Assembly (NCBI GenBank): GCA_965246905.1 | Contig: CBDFFZ010000003.1 | Coordinates: forward strand, 124,001-188,000 | DNA from: UBA1952 sp965246905 | GTDB lineage: Bacteria; Bacteroidota; Bacteroidia; Chitinophagales; Chitinophagaceae | Direction: 5' to 3' | DNA: 64,000 nucleotides | Position numbers and translations under genes: made by a program | Notes under the pieces: model-generated | The model's input: the letters and a program-made list of their open reading frames with translations, nothing else | Databases searched by the model: none | Told to the model about the DNA's origin: nothing | Shown here: positions 50,602 to 59,683 of the stretch, piece after piece | Layout: each line of letters opens with the position of its first letter | How positions within the stretch are numbered: position 1 is the stretch's first letter

Positions 50602-51094
50602 AAAAATAGGTATAGTAATGGGTAGCATAACTGATGCGCCCATCATGGAGGCAGCTGCAAAAGTGGTTAAATCCTTTGGCCTTCCTTACGAATTTCAAGT
50701 CGTTTCCGCCCATCGCAGTCCGCAATGGTTGTATGATTATGCTGCCAATGCCGAGCAACGGGGTATTTCCATAATCATAGCAGGTGCGGGTGGGGCAGCC
50801 CATTTGCCGGGAATGCTGGCAGCACTTACCACACTTCCGGTGATCGGTGTACCGGTAAAATCTTCCAATTCACTAGACGGATGGGATTCGTTGCTTTCCA
50901 TTGTACAAATGCCGAATGATGTACCTGTAGCTACTGTTGCAGTTAATGGCGCTCATAATGCCGGCTTATTGGCAGTGCAAATGCTATCAGTTTACGATGA
51001 AGACTTGAAGCAAAAGCTGAAAGAACTGAAAGAACATAATCGCCAAAAAGTAGCCGATCAAAACGAAAATCTCTCCATTAATTTCTCTAAATAA
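50582..51094 (+). CDS. purE: N5-carboxyaminoimidazole ribonucleotide mutase
   Basis: A 170-residue class I PurE that converts N5-CAIR to CAIR. The signature GSITDAPIMEAA and SAHRSP with His44, then AGAGGAAHLPGMLAA and GVPVKS, are all present. The C-terminal ~15 residues after KELKEHNRQKV are an unconserved tail. Overlaps the end of purK by 20 bp and is followed 14 bp later by the isocitrate dehydrogenase gene. Confidence 0.96.
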   Translation: MPASLLKKIGIVMGSITDAPIMEAAAKVVKSFGLPYEFQVVSAHRSPQWLYDYAANAEQRGISIIIAGAGGAAHLPGMLAALTTLPVIGVPVKSSNSLDGWDSLLSIVQMPNDVPVATVAVNGAHNAGLLAVQMLSVYDEDLKQKLKELKEHNRQKVADQNENLSINFSK

Positions 51095-51108
51095 AAGCAC
51101 CACAACTT

Positions 51109-52602
51109 ATGCAAACAGAAACTTTTGACAAAACAGCAAAAAAGGCTAACCTCCCAACCCATATTTCAGTTCCCATAACCGTTGCCTACGGAGATGGAAT
51201 AGGTCCGGAAATTATGGAAGCTACATTGCGGATATTAAAAGCAGCAGGCGCATCGATAGCCATTGAAAAGATAGAAATAGGGGAGCAGGTATACCTTAGT
51301 GGCAATGCTGCCGGAATTTCTACAGAATCCTGGGAGTCGCTCCGCAGAACAAAAATATTCCTGAAAGCACCCATTACAACACCACAAGGAGGAGGGTACA
51401 AAAGCCTGAATGTAACAACACGCAAAGTGCTCGGTTTGTATGCCAACGTGCGTCCTTGTATAAGCTATTATCCTTTCGTTCATACCAAACACCCGGTGAT
51501 GGACGTAGTAATAGTGCGGGAAAACGAAGAGGATCTTTATGCAGGTATTGAACACCAGCAGACAGATGAGGTTGTGCAATGCCTGAAATTAATGTCTTAT
51601 CCCGGTAGCGAAAAAATCATCCGATATGCATTCGAATATGCGCGCGCTTATGGACGTAAAAAAGTAACCTGCTTCACTAAAGACAACATTATGAAGCTTA
51701 CAGATGGCATGTTTCACAAAATATTTGATCAAGTTAGCGAAGAATATCCCGAACTGGAAAAAGAGCATTGGATTGTTGATATTGGAGCTGCGAAGCTGGC
51801 AGATACCCCGGAAATCTTCGATGTAATTGTAATGCCTAATCTGTATGGAGATATCCTCAGCGATGTGGCAGCACAAATTACAGGGTCAGTTGGACTTGCA
51901 GGATCCGCTAATATTGGGGAAGGCTTTGCTATGTTTGAAGCAATTCATGGTTCTGCACCGCGTATTGCCGGTCAGAATAAAGCAAATCCTTCGGGTTTAT
52001 TGTTGGGTGCGGTGCAGATGCTCGTACATATCGGGCAGGGTGATGTTGCTGAGCGCATTCACAACGCATGGTTGCGCACGCTGGAAGAAGGCGTTCATAC
52101 TTATGATATTTACAAGGAAGGCAGTTCCAAAGTAAGGCTGGGCACTCAGGAATTTGCTGATGCTGTAATTAAGCGCTTAGGGGCAAAACCAACAACGCTC
52201 CTGCATGCCAGCTATTCCGGCACCGGTGATAATTTTAGAATAAATGTAACAGAGCGGCCAGCTTCGCTCAAAGAATTGGTAGGTGTAGATGTGTTTCTTG
52301 ATCGCAAAGACAGAGACCCTAATACACTCGCAGCATTGATAAAAGATATTCAGAGCGGGGGCCTGCAATTAAGTATGATAACGAATCGGGGTACAAAAGT
52401 ATGGCCCAACGGTTTTCCTGAAACTTTTTGCACCGATCATTGGCGCTGCCGTTATAAAAGCGATGATAATAAACCCCAAAATTATCAAGCTGTCATCGAT
52501 CTGCTCCAAAAACTTCACCATCGTAAACTGAATATAATTAAAACTGAAAACTTATATCTTTTTGACGGAAAACCAGGTTTTACAGCAGCACAAGGGCAAT
52601 AA
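51109..52602 (+). CDS. icd: NADP-dependent isocitrate dehydrogenase, Thermus type
   Basis: A 497-residue TCA-cycle enzyme: isocitrate + NADP gives 2-oxoglutarate + CO2. Core motifs: YGDGIGPEIMEAT, KAPITTPQGGGYKSLNVTTRK (substrate and switch region), RENEEDLYAGIEH, and the metal-binding NLYGDILSDVAAQITGSVG. After ~340 residues it carries the extra C-terminal domain (DVFLDRKDRDPNTLAALIKD ... PETFCTDHWRCRYK) known from the Thermus thermophilus enzyme. It sits in the purKE transcription unit, an uncommon neighbourhood. Confidence 0.93.
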   Translation: MQTETFDKTAKKANLPTHISVPITVAYGDGIGPEIMEATLRILKAAGASIAIEKIEIGEQVYLSGNAAGISTESWESLRRTKIFLKAPITTPQGGGYKSLNVTTRKVLGLYANVRPCISYYPFVHTKHPVMDVVIVRENEEDLYAGIEHQQTDEVVQCLKLMSYPGSEKIIRYAFEYARAYGRKKVTCFTKDNIMKLTDGMFHKIFDQVSEEYPELEKEHWIVDIGAAKLADTPEIFDVIVMPNLYGDILSDVAAQITGSVGLAGSANIGEGFAMFEAIHGSAPRIAGQNKANPSGLLLGAVQMLVHIGQGDVAERIHNAWLRTLEEGVHTYDIYKEGSSKVRLGTQEFADAVIKRLGAKPTTLLHASYSGTGDNFRINVTERPASLKELVGVDVFLDRKDRDPNTLAALIKDIQSGGLQLSMITNRGTKVWPNGFPETFCTDHWRCRYKSDDNKPQNYQAVIDLLQKLHHRKLNIIKTENLYLFDGKPGFTAAQGQ

Positions 52603-52644
52603 TTCGTTATCAGGAATTCATCTTAAATCCATTAAAATCAGCAA

Positions 52645-52929
52645 ATGAATATCTCAATACTCCAAGGCCGCTATAATGCTGCTGATGCAGAGCAATTACT
52701 TACTGCCTTTGTAAAGGTGAAAACTACCTTCCATGAAGCAAGGATAAAGACGGTGCATCATGAAGAAGAAGACATCAAGCATTCAGAAAAGAGGATCAAA
52801 AAACTCAATGCGCAGCTACAGGAAATAATCGAACAACTAAGGAGCAGCGGTAATGATCAGGTGGATTTACACGGTGCCATTTCTATAGACCTGCCCGAAA
52901 TAATAAGCAACAGCGACAAAGCAGAGTAA
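52645..52929 (+). CDS. Small hypothetical protein downstream of isocitrate dehydrogenase
   Basis: A 94-residue soluble protein I do not recognise. The middle (about 20-68) is charged and helical (HHEEEDIKHSEKRIKKLNAQ), likely a coiled coil; the C-terminus is acidic (ISIDLPEIISNSDKAE). It starts 42 bp after icd and precedes a terminator at 52963, so it is the last gene of the purK-purE-icd unit. No function can be assigned. Confidence 0.65.
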   Translation: MNISILQGRYNAADAEQLLTAFVKVKTTFHEARIKTVHHEEEDIKHSEKRIKKLNAQLQEIIEQLRSSGNDQVDLHGAISIDLPEIISNSDKAE

Positions 52930-52962
52930 AATATGATAACCAAATTCCGGGCTCAAAAAATC

Positions 52963-53001
52963 AAAAAAAGGCATACGCTTTGATTTTGCGTCTGCCTTTT
53001 T
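52963..53001. terminator. Bidirectional terminator between the purKE-icd unit and the porin gene
   Basis: AAAAAAAGGCATACGC (52963-52978) with GCGTCTGCCTTTTT (52988-53001), one mismatch, T-rich on both strands; ends two convergent units. Confidence 0.8.
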
Positions 53002-53021
53002 CGGAATTAATGCTGGAAGTT

Positions 53022-54560
53022 TTAAAACTTCCAGCCTACGGTAAGCACGGCATTATCCTGCATGGTGCTCAGGCGGGCGGTTGGCGAGATATAATTGCTG
53101 TAAGACAGTACATATGGCTGGTCTGTATTCTTATATTCATGGTGGATATAGCCGAGATCAATGAACGTACGATTCAGCCGGAAGCCGATGCCGCCCGAGA
53201 AATCCCAGCGCTCGCCATTTACATAATTGGCCATGCTTTCCTTGTAAGGATCGCCATAGTAGCCAACGCCGCCCCGAAGCGACAGGATATCAAAGCGTAG
53301 CTCAAGCCCGGCACGCAGGTTGGATGCACTCTTGTACGATGATTTAATGGCATCGTTCACATAGCGCTCATAATTACGGTCATCGCTATTCAGATTGAAA
53401 CGGCTGCTCGCATAATCCACATACTCGTAATCAAAAGTTACAAAGCCGTATTTGCCAAACAGCGCGGTTGCGCTTGCCACTGCACGCCAGGGAGTAGTAA
53501 GGTTATAATCGTATTCGCGGTTCGCGCCCTGGTAGCTCCGGTACCCGCCAAAATTTTCTGTATTGGCTGCAATGCTTGTTTCTGTATAGTCATGGAAGGA
53601 ATAGGCTGTCGGGGTATGAATGGCTGCCCCGATCCGGAATATATCAACAGGCTTATAGATGAAGCCCAGCTTTGCATTGATGCCTATGCCGGTAGTGCGC
53701 CGGTATTCATTATAGGTGAAGTAATCGAAATTATTGTCCGGGTTGCCGCTGAGGTCGTTTTCATCGATGGTCTTATCCTGTGTATAGCGGATGTAAGGCA
53801 CGCCGATGGTTGCGCCAAGCATCAGCTTATCTTCATAATTACCGCCAAACGACATCAGGAATTCATTCGCACCGCCGCGCTCGCGCACCGTAGTGCGCTG
53901 GTTCACCGGGCTTGCAAAAGACGGACTAACCACGGAGTGATAGCCTGCCTGGCCGTTGGAAAGGGTAGCCGTATCGAGGAGGTAAGACTGGTAGCCGATA
54001 TCTGCAGGGCCGCCCGGCTGGAACTTTTCGTCCAGCCCGTAGCTATTGGCATCGCTCTCAAAAACCCAGCTTGCGGAGGTGCTGGTATTGGTGCCGCTGT
54101 AGCTGTAATCGCGGGTAAAATCTGCCAGGCGGTTGAGGCCCAGGGCAAAGGAGCCTGTTTGCCAGCCTCCGCTGTTGTAGCGCCGCCGCCCATGCTTGTT
54201 ATGTGTAAGTACGAGGCCCAGGTTGCTGAGGCTGAAATGCTGCCCATTATCCGTATTTGCGTTGCCGCCGAAGCCGCCGGCATTGTTGGGCCGCCCATCC
54301 ACACTGTTAAACATCAGCGAAGGGGAAATCATAAACTCACTTTTACGGTAGATGCCGATGCCGGCTGGGTTGACGCTCAGCGAAGTAAAATCGCCGCCTA
54401 CCGAGCCGAGCGCATTGCCAAAACTAATGGATCTTGCTGTACCCTGCGGCTGCAGGAAGGAAAAACGGAGCGCATCTGCCGCATCCTGCGCCTGTACATT
54501 CATAGCGCTTGCCGCGGTAAGTAAGCCTGCGGCAGCTGCATGGATCAATCTCTTCTTCAT
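53022..54560 (-). CDS. OmpP1/FadL-like outer-membrane beta-barrel protein
   Basis: A 512-residue outer-membrane protein. Signal peptide 1-24 (ends VQAQ). The N-terminal part has GSVGGDFTSLSVNPAGIGIYRKSEF, matching the NPAG motif of FadL/TodX transporters of hydrophobic compounds, followed by alternating beta strands and a final barrel strand ending in Phe (VLTVGWKF). Substrate unknown. Monocistronic, terminated together with the convergent unit. Confidence 0.85.
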   Translation of the reverse strand: MKKRLIHAAAAGLLTAASAMNVQAQDAADALRFSFLQPQGTARSISFGNALGSVGGDFTSLSVNPAGIGIYRKSEFMISPSLMFNSVDGRPNNAGGFGGNANTDNGQHFSLSNLGLVLTHNKHGRRRYNSGGWQTGSFALGLNRLADFTRDYSYSGTNTSTSASWVFESDANSYGLDEKFQPGGPADIGYQSYLLDTATLSNGQAGYHSVVSPSFASPVNQRTTVRERGGANEFLMSFGGNYEDKLMLGATIGVPYIRYTQDKTIDENDLSGNPDNNFDYFTYNEYRRTTGIGINAKLGFIYKPVDIFRIGAAIHTPTAYSFHDYTETSIAANTENFGGYRSYQGANREYDYNLTTPWRAVASATALFGKYGFVTFDYEYVDYASSRFNLNSDDRNYERYVNDAIKSSYKSASNLRAGLELRFDILSLRGGVGYYGDPYKESMANYVNGERWDFSGGIGFRLNRTFIDLGYIHHEYKNTDQPYVLSYSNYISPTARLSTMQDNAVLTVGWKF

Positions 54561-55027
54561 AAATAAATCTTGCTTTTCGTGGTCTATAGACTAACGATAG
54601 GCGGCAAAGTTTATTGCAGGGAATTTTTATTAATGAAATATAAACAGCCAACGCGTAGCGGACTGCGGAATCCTCCATTTTGTAAATGCAGACTAAGATA
54701 AAATTCATTTTCAGCTTAGAAACTGCTTGAATTATCGGTTAAGTGAAGCTTTTAATATTCAGCGACTTTGCTATTCAGCAACTTTGTCATTCCGTAGGAA
54801 TCTATTTTAGTAAAGAGCCGATAGCTTGCATTAAATAGATTCCTACGGAATGACAAAAGTTTGGGCAAGCTATGCATCAACTGAATAGCTTTTGTAAATA
54901 ATGCAAACAACTTCCTAAAATAATGCACTACCAGTGACGGAGGCCTCTCCCAAATCAGGAAAAACGTCGCTGCACACTGCGGGAAGCCTTTCCCACGAAT
55001 CCGGCAACATCTTTCTTATCTGTATAA
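54561..55027. other. Intergenic region between the porin and topoisomerase genes
   Basis: A 467-bp stretch with no gene. It holds the long palindrome at 54780-54861 (separate entry), two copies of TTCAGCRACTTTG around 54759-54787 next to it, and AT-rich sequence near the porin start. No promoter with both boxes was found. Confidence 0.6.
54780..54861. repeat. Long palindromic element (22-bp perfect arms)
   Basis: Arms 54786-54807 and 54833-54854 are perfect inverted copies (start GTCATTCCGTAGGAATC), extended by AACTTT/AAAAGTT with a one-base bulge; 25-nt loop. Each arm also contains the small palindrome TTCCGTAGGAA. The size and shape suggest a REP/MITE-like mobile repeat or a strong hairpin; no open frame is linked to it. 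Confidence 0.85.
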
Positions 55028-57541
55028 TCAAAACAGCGTTGGTGCGCCGTCCACACCATTATCCGGCAGCTCCTGCAGCAATTCTATCTCCATAAGATCG
55101 GCTCCCGCAAGGCGCTTGCCTACGCTTTTCCAGCCCGCCACATCTACTATATCCGCAAGTGCCACTTCTTCTTCGGTAAGCTCGGTTTTCTTTTTTCCGC
55201 TGCGCAGGATGAGCACCGGATCCTCAGCAAGCGTAACAAAATCGAGGAAGTTTCCCGCCCCTTCCTTAATGAAGAAAAAACGGTTTTTCAGCGTCAGCGT
55301 TTCTATCCGGAATCGCTTTACGCTGTATTGCCCTTTTTCTGCATCGAAATAAACGGCGCTTACTATTTTATCGGGGTTAAATTGCTCCAGCAGCATCAGC
55401 TTTGAGGCATCATACCGCATGGTAAGGTCCAGATCCGTAAGCTCATAGGTGCCGTCTTTATAAAAAGCAATGAGCTTGTCATCTTCTGCAAAATTGCCCA
55501 GCAGCCTGCCGTAGCCGTCTTTAGTGAGGCGGCCAACGGTTTCATCAAAATGGATTTTCGGCGCGGAAAGGGTAGAGCGCCCCTTCTCCTTCAGCTTTAC
55601 TGACTTTACAGGGTATTTAGTGATCTGATTGCCCTGGGAGCTGCGTCCTTTTATTTCAAGATTGGTAAAATTAAAATCAAAATCCTTGATCCTTGCGGTA
55701 CTTGCCGGATTCAGGTGAATGCTCACGATTTCGGCTTCCGCATTTGCATTTGCAGAAAAATAAAGGATTTTGCTCTGCGGATTTCCTTTGGTAAGATCAT
55801 ACTCCTTATCCCGAGTAATACCGCTCACATTAAAGCGCTTGCCCATCGCAATGCCGGATTTTCCATCCGTATAAATGACGTTGTACGTAGTGCGCTCGTC
55901 ATTCTTTACGAATACAGCTACGTGTATAATGTCCTTGCCTACAAAGGTTTTATCGGCCACTTTGGTAACCACCATCTTTCCATCCCGCTTAAAAACAATA
56001 ATGTTATCGAGGTCGGAGCATTCAAATGCAAGCTCATCTTTCTTTAGCCCGGTGCCAATAAAGCCTTCTTTATAATTCACGTAAAGCCTGGTATTGGCAA
56101 TGGCAACGGTTGTAGCCTGGATCGTTTCAAACAGGCGAAGCTCCGTTTTGCGCCCGCGGCCTTTGCCATATTTTTTGAGGAGATGCTCATAATAGCGGAT
56201 AGCGAAGTCATTCAGATGATCGATATCATGCTGTATCTGCTTCAAAGCTTCCTCAACGCCCCGGATATGCTCATCCGCCTTAAAGGCATCGAACTTAGAA
56301 ATACGTTTGATGCGGATCTCTGTAAGCTTGATGATATCCTCCGGAACTACGGGGCGGCGAAGGAGCTTTTTATAAGGCTTCAGTCCATTATCGATGGCTG
56401 TGAGCACTCCTTCCCAGGTGGTTTCCTCCTCGATATCGCGGTATATCCGCTTTTCAATAAAAATCTTTTCGAGGGATGAATAATGCCAGTCGTCCTCGAG
56501 CTCTCCCAGCTTAATGGTAAGCTCCTGCAGCAGCAGGTCTTTGGTATGCGTAACAGAATATTTAAGCAGATCGGAAGCGCCGAGAAACTGCGGCTTATCC
56601 TCCACGATCACGCAGGCATTGGGGGAGATAGAAACCTCGCAATCCGTAAAAAGATACAGCGCATCGATCGTCTGATCGGGGGAGATGCCCGGCGCAAGCT
56701 GCACATTGAGCTCAACAGCCGCAGCGGTATTATCCGTAACACTTTTGATCTTGATCTTGCCGGAGTCATTCGCTTTAAGAATGCTGTCCACCATCTGCGT
56801 AGTTGTTACGCCGTAGGGCACATCTTTAATAAGCAGTGTCTTGCCATCCAGCTTCTCGATGTGCGCCCGTACGCGCACTTTGCCACCGCGCGCACCATCG
56901 TTATAATGGGTAACATCCACCATGCCGCCGGTAAGAAAATCGGGATAAAGCTCGAATCGGCGGCCTTTAAGATGCTTAATGGCAGCTTCTAATAGCTCAC
57001 AGAAATTATGCGGCAGGATCTTGGTAGAAAGGCCTACGGCAATGCCTTCCGCACCTTGGGCCAGCAGCAATGGAAACTTCATCGGCAGGCTCAGCGGCTC
57101 ATTCTTGCGGCCGTCATAGCTAAGCTGCCATTCGGTAGTTTTATTATTGAAGGCCACATCCAGCGCAAATTTTGAGGGTCGCGCTTCGATATATCTTGCC
57201 GCGGCGGCGCTATCGCCTGTGCGCACATCGCCCCAGTTGCCCTGGGTATCTACTAAAAGCTCTTTCTGACCAATATTTACGATGGCATCCGAAATAGAGG
57301 CATCGCCGTGCGGGTGGTACTGCATCGTTTGCCCGATGATGTTGGCCACCTTGTTGAAGCGGCCGTCATCCATCTCTTTCATGGCATGAAGGATACGGCG
57401 CTGTACGGGCTTGAGGCCATCGGTCATGGAAGGAACGGCACGCTCGAGAATTACGTAGCTGGCATAATCCAGAAACCAGCTCTGGTACATATCACTGATG
57501 AATACCGATGAAAGGTCGGCATGATTGCTCTGCTCTGACAT
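55028..57541 (-). CDS. parC: DNA topoisomerase IV subunit A (GyrA/ParC family)
   Basis: An 837-residue type IIA topoisomerase subunit that cleaves DNA to decatenate chromosomes. N-terminal winged-helix/tower part: YASYVILERAVPSMTDGLKPVQRRIL, and the active-site Tyr117 (AAARYIEAR) preceded by Arg116. The C-terminal third is a degenerate beta-pinwheel without the GyrA-box, which favours ParC over GyrA. No partner ParE gene is in the window. A perfect -7 box TACATTTG lies on the minus strand at 57591-57598. Confidence 0.92.
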   Translation of the reverse strand: MSEQSNHADLSSVFISDMYQSWFLDYASYVILERAVPSMTDGLKPVQRRILHAMKEMDDGRFNKVANIIGQTMQYHPHGDASISDAIVNIGQKELLVDTQGNWGDVRTGDSAAAARYIEARPSKFALDVAFNNKTTEWQLSYDGRKNEPLSLPMKFPLLLAQGAEGIAVGLSTKILPHNFCELLEAAIKHLKGRRFELYPDFLTGGMVDVTHYNDGARGGKVRVRAHIEKLDGKTLLIKDVPYGVTTTQMVDSILKANDSGKIKIKSVTDNTAAAVELNVQLAPGISPDQTIDALYLFTDCEVSISPNACVIVEDKPQFLGASDLLKYSVTHTKDLLLQELTIKLGELEDDWHYSSLEKIFIEKRIYRDIEEETTWEGVLTAIDNGLKPYKKLLRRPVVPEDIIKLTEIRIKRISKFDAFKADEHIRGVEEALKQIQHDIDHLNDFAIRYYEHLLKKYGKGRGRKTELRLFETIQATTVAIANTRLYVNYKEGFIGTGLKKDELAFECSDLDNIIVFKRDGKMVVTKVADKTFVGKDIIHVAVFVKNDERTTYNVIYTDGKSGIAMGKRFNVSGITRDKEYDLTKGNPQSKILYFSANANAEAEIVSIHLNPASTARIKDFDFNFTNLEIKGRSSQGNQITKYPVKSVKLKEKGRSTLSAPKIHFDETVGRLTKDGYGRLLGNFAEDDKLIAFYKDGTYELTDLDLTMRYDASKLMLLEQFNPDKIVSAVYFDAEKGQYSVKRFRIETLTLKNRFFFIKEGAGNFLDFVTLAEDPVLILRSGKKKTELTEEEVALADIVDVAGWKSVGKRLAGADLMEIELLQELPDNGVDGAPTLF

Positions 57542-57590
57542 TTTATATTATGAAGGATTCCGGCCGCAAAAGCCTTGATTAACAGGGCGC

Positions 57591-57598
57591 CAAATGTA
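57591..57598 (-). promoter_or_regulatory. -7 box TACATTTG for the topoisomerase gene
   Basis: Perfect TAnnTTTG on the minus strand, about 50 bp before ATG 57541; no -33 TTG seen. Confidence 0.5.
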
Positions 57599-57733
57599 AT
57601 GGACCTGCGCTTATCTGAACCTGCTAAAGGTACGAAAACAGGAGCTTTTTACCGCTCATTTACATTTAATTAAGGAAAAATAAGGCGGGGAAAGTAAGGG
57701 TTTTGTGGTATAGGTTATTGACCGGTACGCCCG

Positions 57734-57741
57734 TACTTTTG
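57734..57741 (+). promoter_or_regulatory. -7 box TACTTTTG for the secreted protein at 57767
   Basis: Perfect TAnnTTTG, 25 bp before ATG 57767; the nearest TTG (57718-57720) is only 13 bp away. Confidence 0.5.
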
Positions 57742-57766
57742 CGTTTAAATAAAAATCATTCTTTTT

Positions 57767-58432
57767 ATGAAAATTGCCTACGCATTTACTGCCGCCGCTG
57801 CTGTTGTATTATTGAGCACCGCTGCATTCGCACAGAAAGTAAGATGGTCGAAAGGGGAGGACCTTGCCTTTATGAAAGGCCAAACGGCCGTATCCACAGA
57901 ATTCGATTATTCGAAGATTACGGTAAGCGGCGAAAGCGAGCAATCTTATCTCGATGCCCAGAAGGCAGACCTGAATAAAGATAAAGCCGGCGATGGTGAT
58001 GCCTTTGTAACGGAATGGACGGATGCGCGCACCAAGAAATACCAGCCGCAATTCGAGAAGGGCTTCAATAAGAGCCTCGAAAAGGAAAGCATTATTGTAA
58101 AGAACGACGGCACGCCAAAATATACCATTATGGTGATTACCGGCGATATGCAAATGGGCAAAGGGAAGATGTTTGTAAAGAAGCCGGCCAAAGTAAACTA
58201 TGAAGTGCTGATTGTGGAAACAGCCAACAAGAGCAATGTAGTGGCAAAAGGTTTTATGGAAGAAGTGGAAGGCGAAATCGATGCACCAAAGGGCTCGCGC
58301 TGGATGGGCGGTGTAGGTACGGTAATGCAGGTAACCGCAAATGCACAGAACCGCGATTACTCAAACCGAATTGGCAATGCTTATAATAAAGCCGGTATGG
58401 CCATCGGGAAATCGATCCATAAGTCTATGTAA
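57767..58432 (+). CDS. Secreted protein of unknown function (paralogue of the next gene)
   Basis: A 221-residue protein with a signal peptide (1-22, ends AAFAQ). I do not recognise the family. The mature part begins KVRWSKGEDLAFMKGQT, followed by FDYSKITVSGESEQSY, a DLN segment and W..AR..KYQPQF. The second half has VNYEVLIVETANKSNVVAKG. A similar arrangement is seen in the gene at 58530, so the two are tandem paralogues. C-terminus is basic (GKSIHKSM). A terminator follows. Confidence 0.75.
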   Translation: MKIAYAFTAAAAVVLLSTAAFAQKVRWSKGEDLAFMKGQTAVSTEFDYSKITVSGESEQSYLDAQKADLNKDKAGDGDAFVTEWTDARTKKYQPQFEKGFNKSLEKESIIVKNDGTPKYTIMVITGDMQMGKGKMFVKKPAKVNYEVLIVETANKSNVVAKGFMEEVEGEIDAPKGSRWMGGVGTVMQVTANAQNRDYSNRIGNAYNKAGMAIGKSIHKSM

Positions 58433-58455
58433 TCCCAAAAAGATTTTTATTAGAT

Positions 58456-58486
58456 AAAAGCCTGCGGAGTTATTTCGCAGGCTTTT
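58456..58486 (+). terminator. Terminator between the paralogous secreted-protein genes
   Basis: 11-bp perfect stem AAAAGCCTGCG (58456-58466) with CGCAGGCTTTT (58476-58486), 9-nt loop, T-rich tail. Confidence 0.85.
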
Positions 58487-58529
58487 ATTTTACACTTATT
58501 TTTACGCCGCATTCATACACTTACTTTCT

Positions 58530-59141
58530 ATGGCGTTAAAATATCTCCGCTGTTTTTTTACAGGTTTTGCTATTGTTACCGCCCTGCATTCAGGCGCTCA
58601 GCGCATAAGGCTGGAGGAAGGAAGCCTTAATGCGCTGCGCGGTGTAAAGTCATATTCTGTGACTTTTGATTACGACTCGATGACGGTATCCAGGAAGCGG
58701 GTAAGCGAGCAGGAATACGTAAATGAAAAGATTGATGATCTGAATGATCACCATCGCAACCAGGGTGATAATTGGGCTGCCGGCTGGCGCAGGAAGCGTC
58801 AGGAATTATATGAGCCGGCATTCCTGAGCGCGATGGAGTACGAAGGACTTAAATGCGCGCAGGCAGATGACCATAATACCGCCCGCTACCAGATCATTTT
58901 CAAGACGAAGCACACGGAGACAGGCTATAATATTGGCATTAAGCGCCGGAGCTCCAGGATCGATGGCGAAGCATGGATCATAGAAGCCGAACATCCTGAA
59001 AGAGTGCTTGCGAAGATCTCTGTTAAAAAATGCCTGGGCAAAACGGACGATGGCTATGATTTCAACAGCGGCCAGCGCCTGATTGGCTCCTATGAAGTTG
59101 CGGGCAGCAGCCTTGCACAGTTTTTAAAGGAAAAGGATTGA
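58530..59141 (+). CDS. Secreted protein of unknown function (paralogue of the previous gene)
   Basis: A 203-residue protein with a signal peptide (1-23, ends HSGAQ). It shares the layout of the 57767 gene: Q-RIR-EEGSLNALRGVKSYS, then FDYDSMTVSRKRVSEQEY, a DLN segment with GDNW and W..KRQELYEPAF, and a later strand DGEAWIIEAEHPERVLAKIS. Function unknown. Own transcription unit, because a terminator separates it from its paralogue; a second terminator follows at 59148. Confidence 0.72.
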   Translation: MALKYLRCFFTGFAIVTALHSGAQRIRLEEGSLNALRGVKSYSVTFDYDSMTVSRKRVSEQEYVNEKIDDLNDHHRNQGDNWAAGWRRKRQELYEPAFLSAMEYEGLKCAQADDHNTARYQIIFKTKHTETGYNIGIKRRSSRIDGEAWIIEAEHPERVLAKISVKKCLGKTDDGYDFNSGQRLIGSYEVAGSSLAQFLKEKD

Positions 59142-59147
59142 ATGTTC

Positions 59148-59174
59148 AATGCCGGCTTTGGCCGGCATTTTGTT
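59148..59174. terminator. Bidirectional terminator after the secreted-protein gene
   Basis: 9-bp perfect stem AATGCCGGC with GCCGGCATT, TTTG loop, T-rich tail. It also lies at the end of the convergent gene 59174-59683. Confidence 0.85.
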
Positions 59175-59683
59175 TAGCTGAAGGTTAATCTCGGCGCAAG
59201 CCAGCTTTCATGAAGCGGCACAAGCCATGCATCTTCCAGCTCTTTTTTTGTGGAAATGGTGTTGTTGAATAGCGGCGTTTCTTTATCAAGATAGCCTTTG
59301 TCGAGCGCATACTGTACCTGGCCCAGCGGCAGCATTTCGGTTTTGCCCTTTACGAGGAAGGTGAGCACCATCCGGTCGAACATATTTACGGAATACTGCC
59401 GCTCAATGCTTTTGACAATGCGTACCATGCCATCGGTACTACAGCCGCTTACATTACTGCCAGTTTCATCAGCCATCACTATTATAAACTGGCCATAGAT
59501 TACCCTGGCCCAGCCTTTTACCGGCGCGCCGTGCGTTTCCCATTGGGTATAAAACTGCGCCAGCTGCTCATCGATCTGTGCTTCTTCCTGCGCGCCAAAT
59601 GGCCGGGAGCTCTGGTATATCCACACGCGGGATTCCGGTGAGAAATCCTGCGGCAATAATTCTTTTATGGTTGCTGTGGTCAT
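59174..59683 (-). CDS. Conserved Bacteroidota protein of unknown function
   Basis: A 169-residue soluble protein. Conserved-looking segments: RVWIYQSSRPFGAQEEAQID, QWETHGAPVKGWARVIYGQF, MADETGSNVSGCSTDGMVRI and VNMFDRM. I recall proteins of this pattern annotated as ABC transporter ATPase in Bacteroidota, but no Walker motif is present here, so that label is not supported. No membrane segment or signal peptide. Single gene. Confidence 0.7.
   Translation of the reverse strand: MTTATIKELLPQDFSPESRVWIYQSSRPFGAQEEAQIDEQLAQFYTQWETHGAPVKGWARVIYGQFIIVMADETGSNVSGCSTDGMVRIVKSIERQYSVNMFDRMVLTFLVKGKTEMLPLGQVQYALDKGYLDKETPLFNNTISTKKELEDAWLVPLHESWLAPRLTFS

Noticed and set aside
53592..54524. 310-residue plus-strand frame opposite the porin gene
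   Set aside because: The minus-strand porin has a signal peptide, NPAG motif and terminal Phe; the antisense translation has no recognisable features.
54780..54861. Terminator for the porin or topoisomerase unit
   Set aside because: It lies upstream of the porin start and after the topoisomerase stop by ~165 bp, has no T-run and is far longer than a terminator stem.
59174..59683. ABC transporter ATPase label for the conserved unknown protein
   Set aside because: No Walker A, signature or Walker B motif is present; the remembered label appears to be a propagated misannotation.
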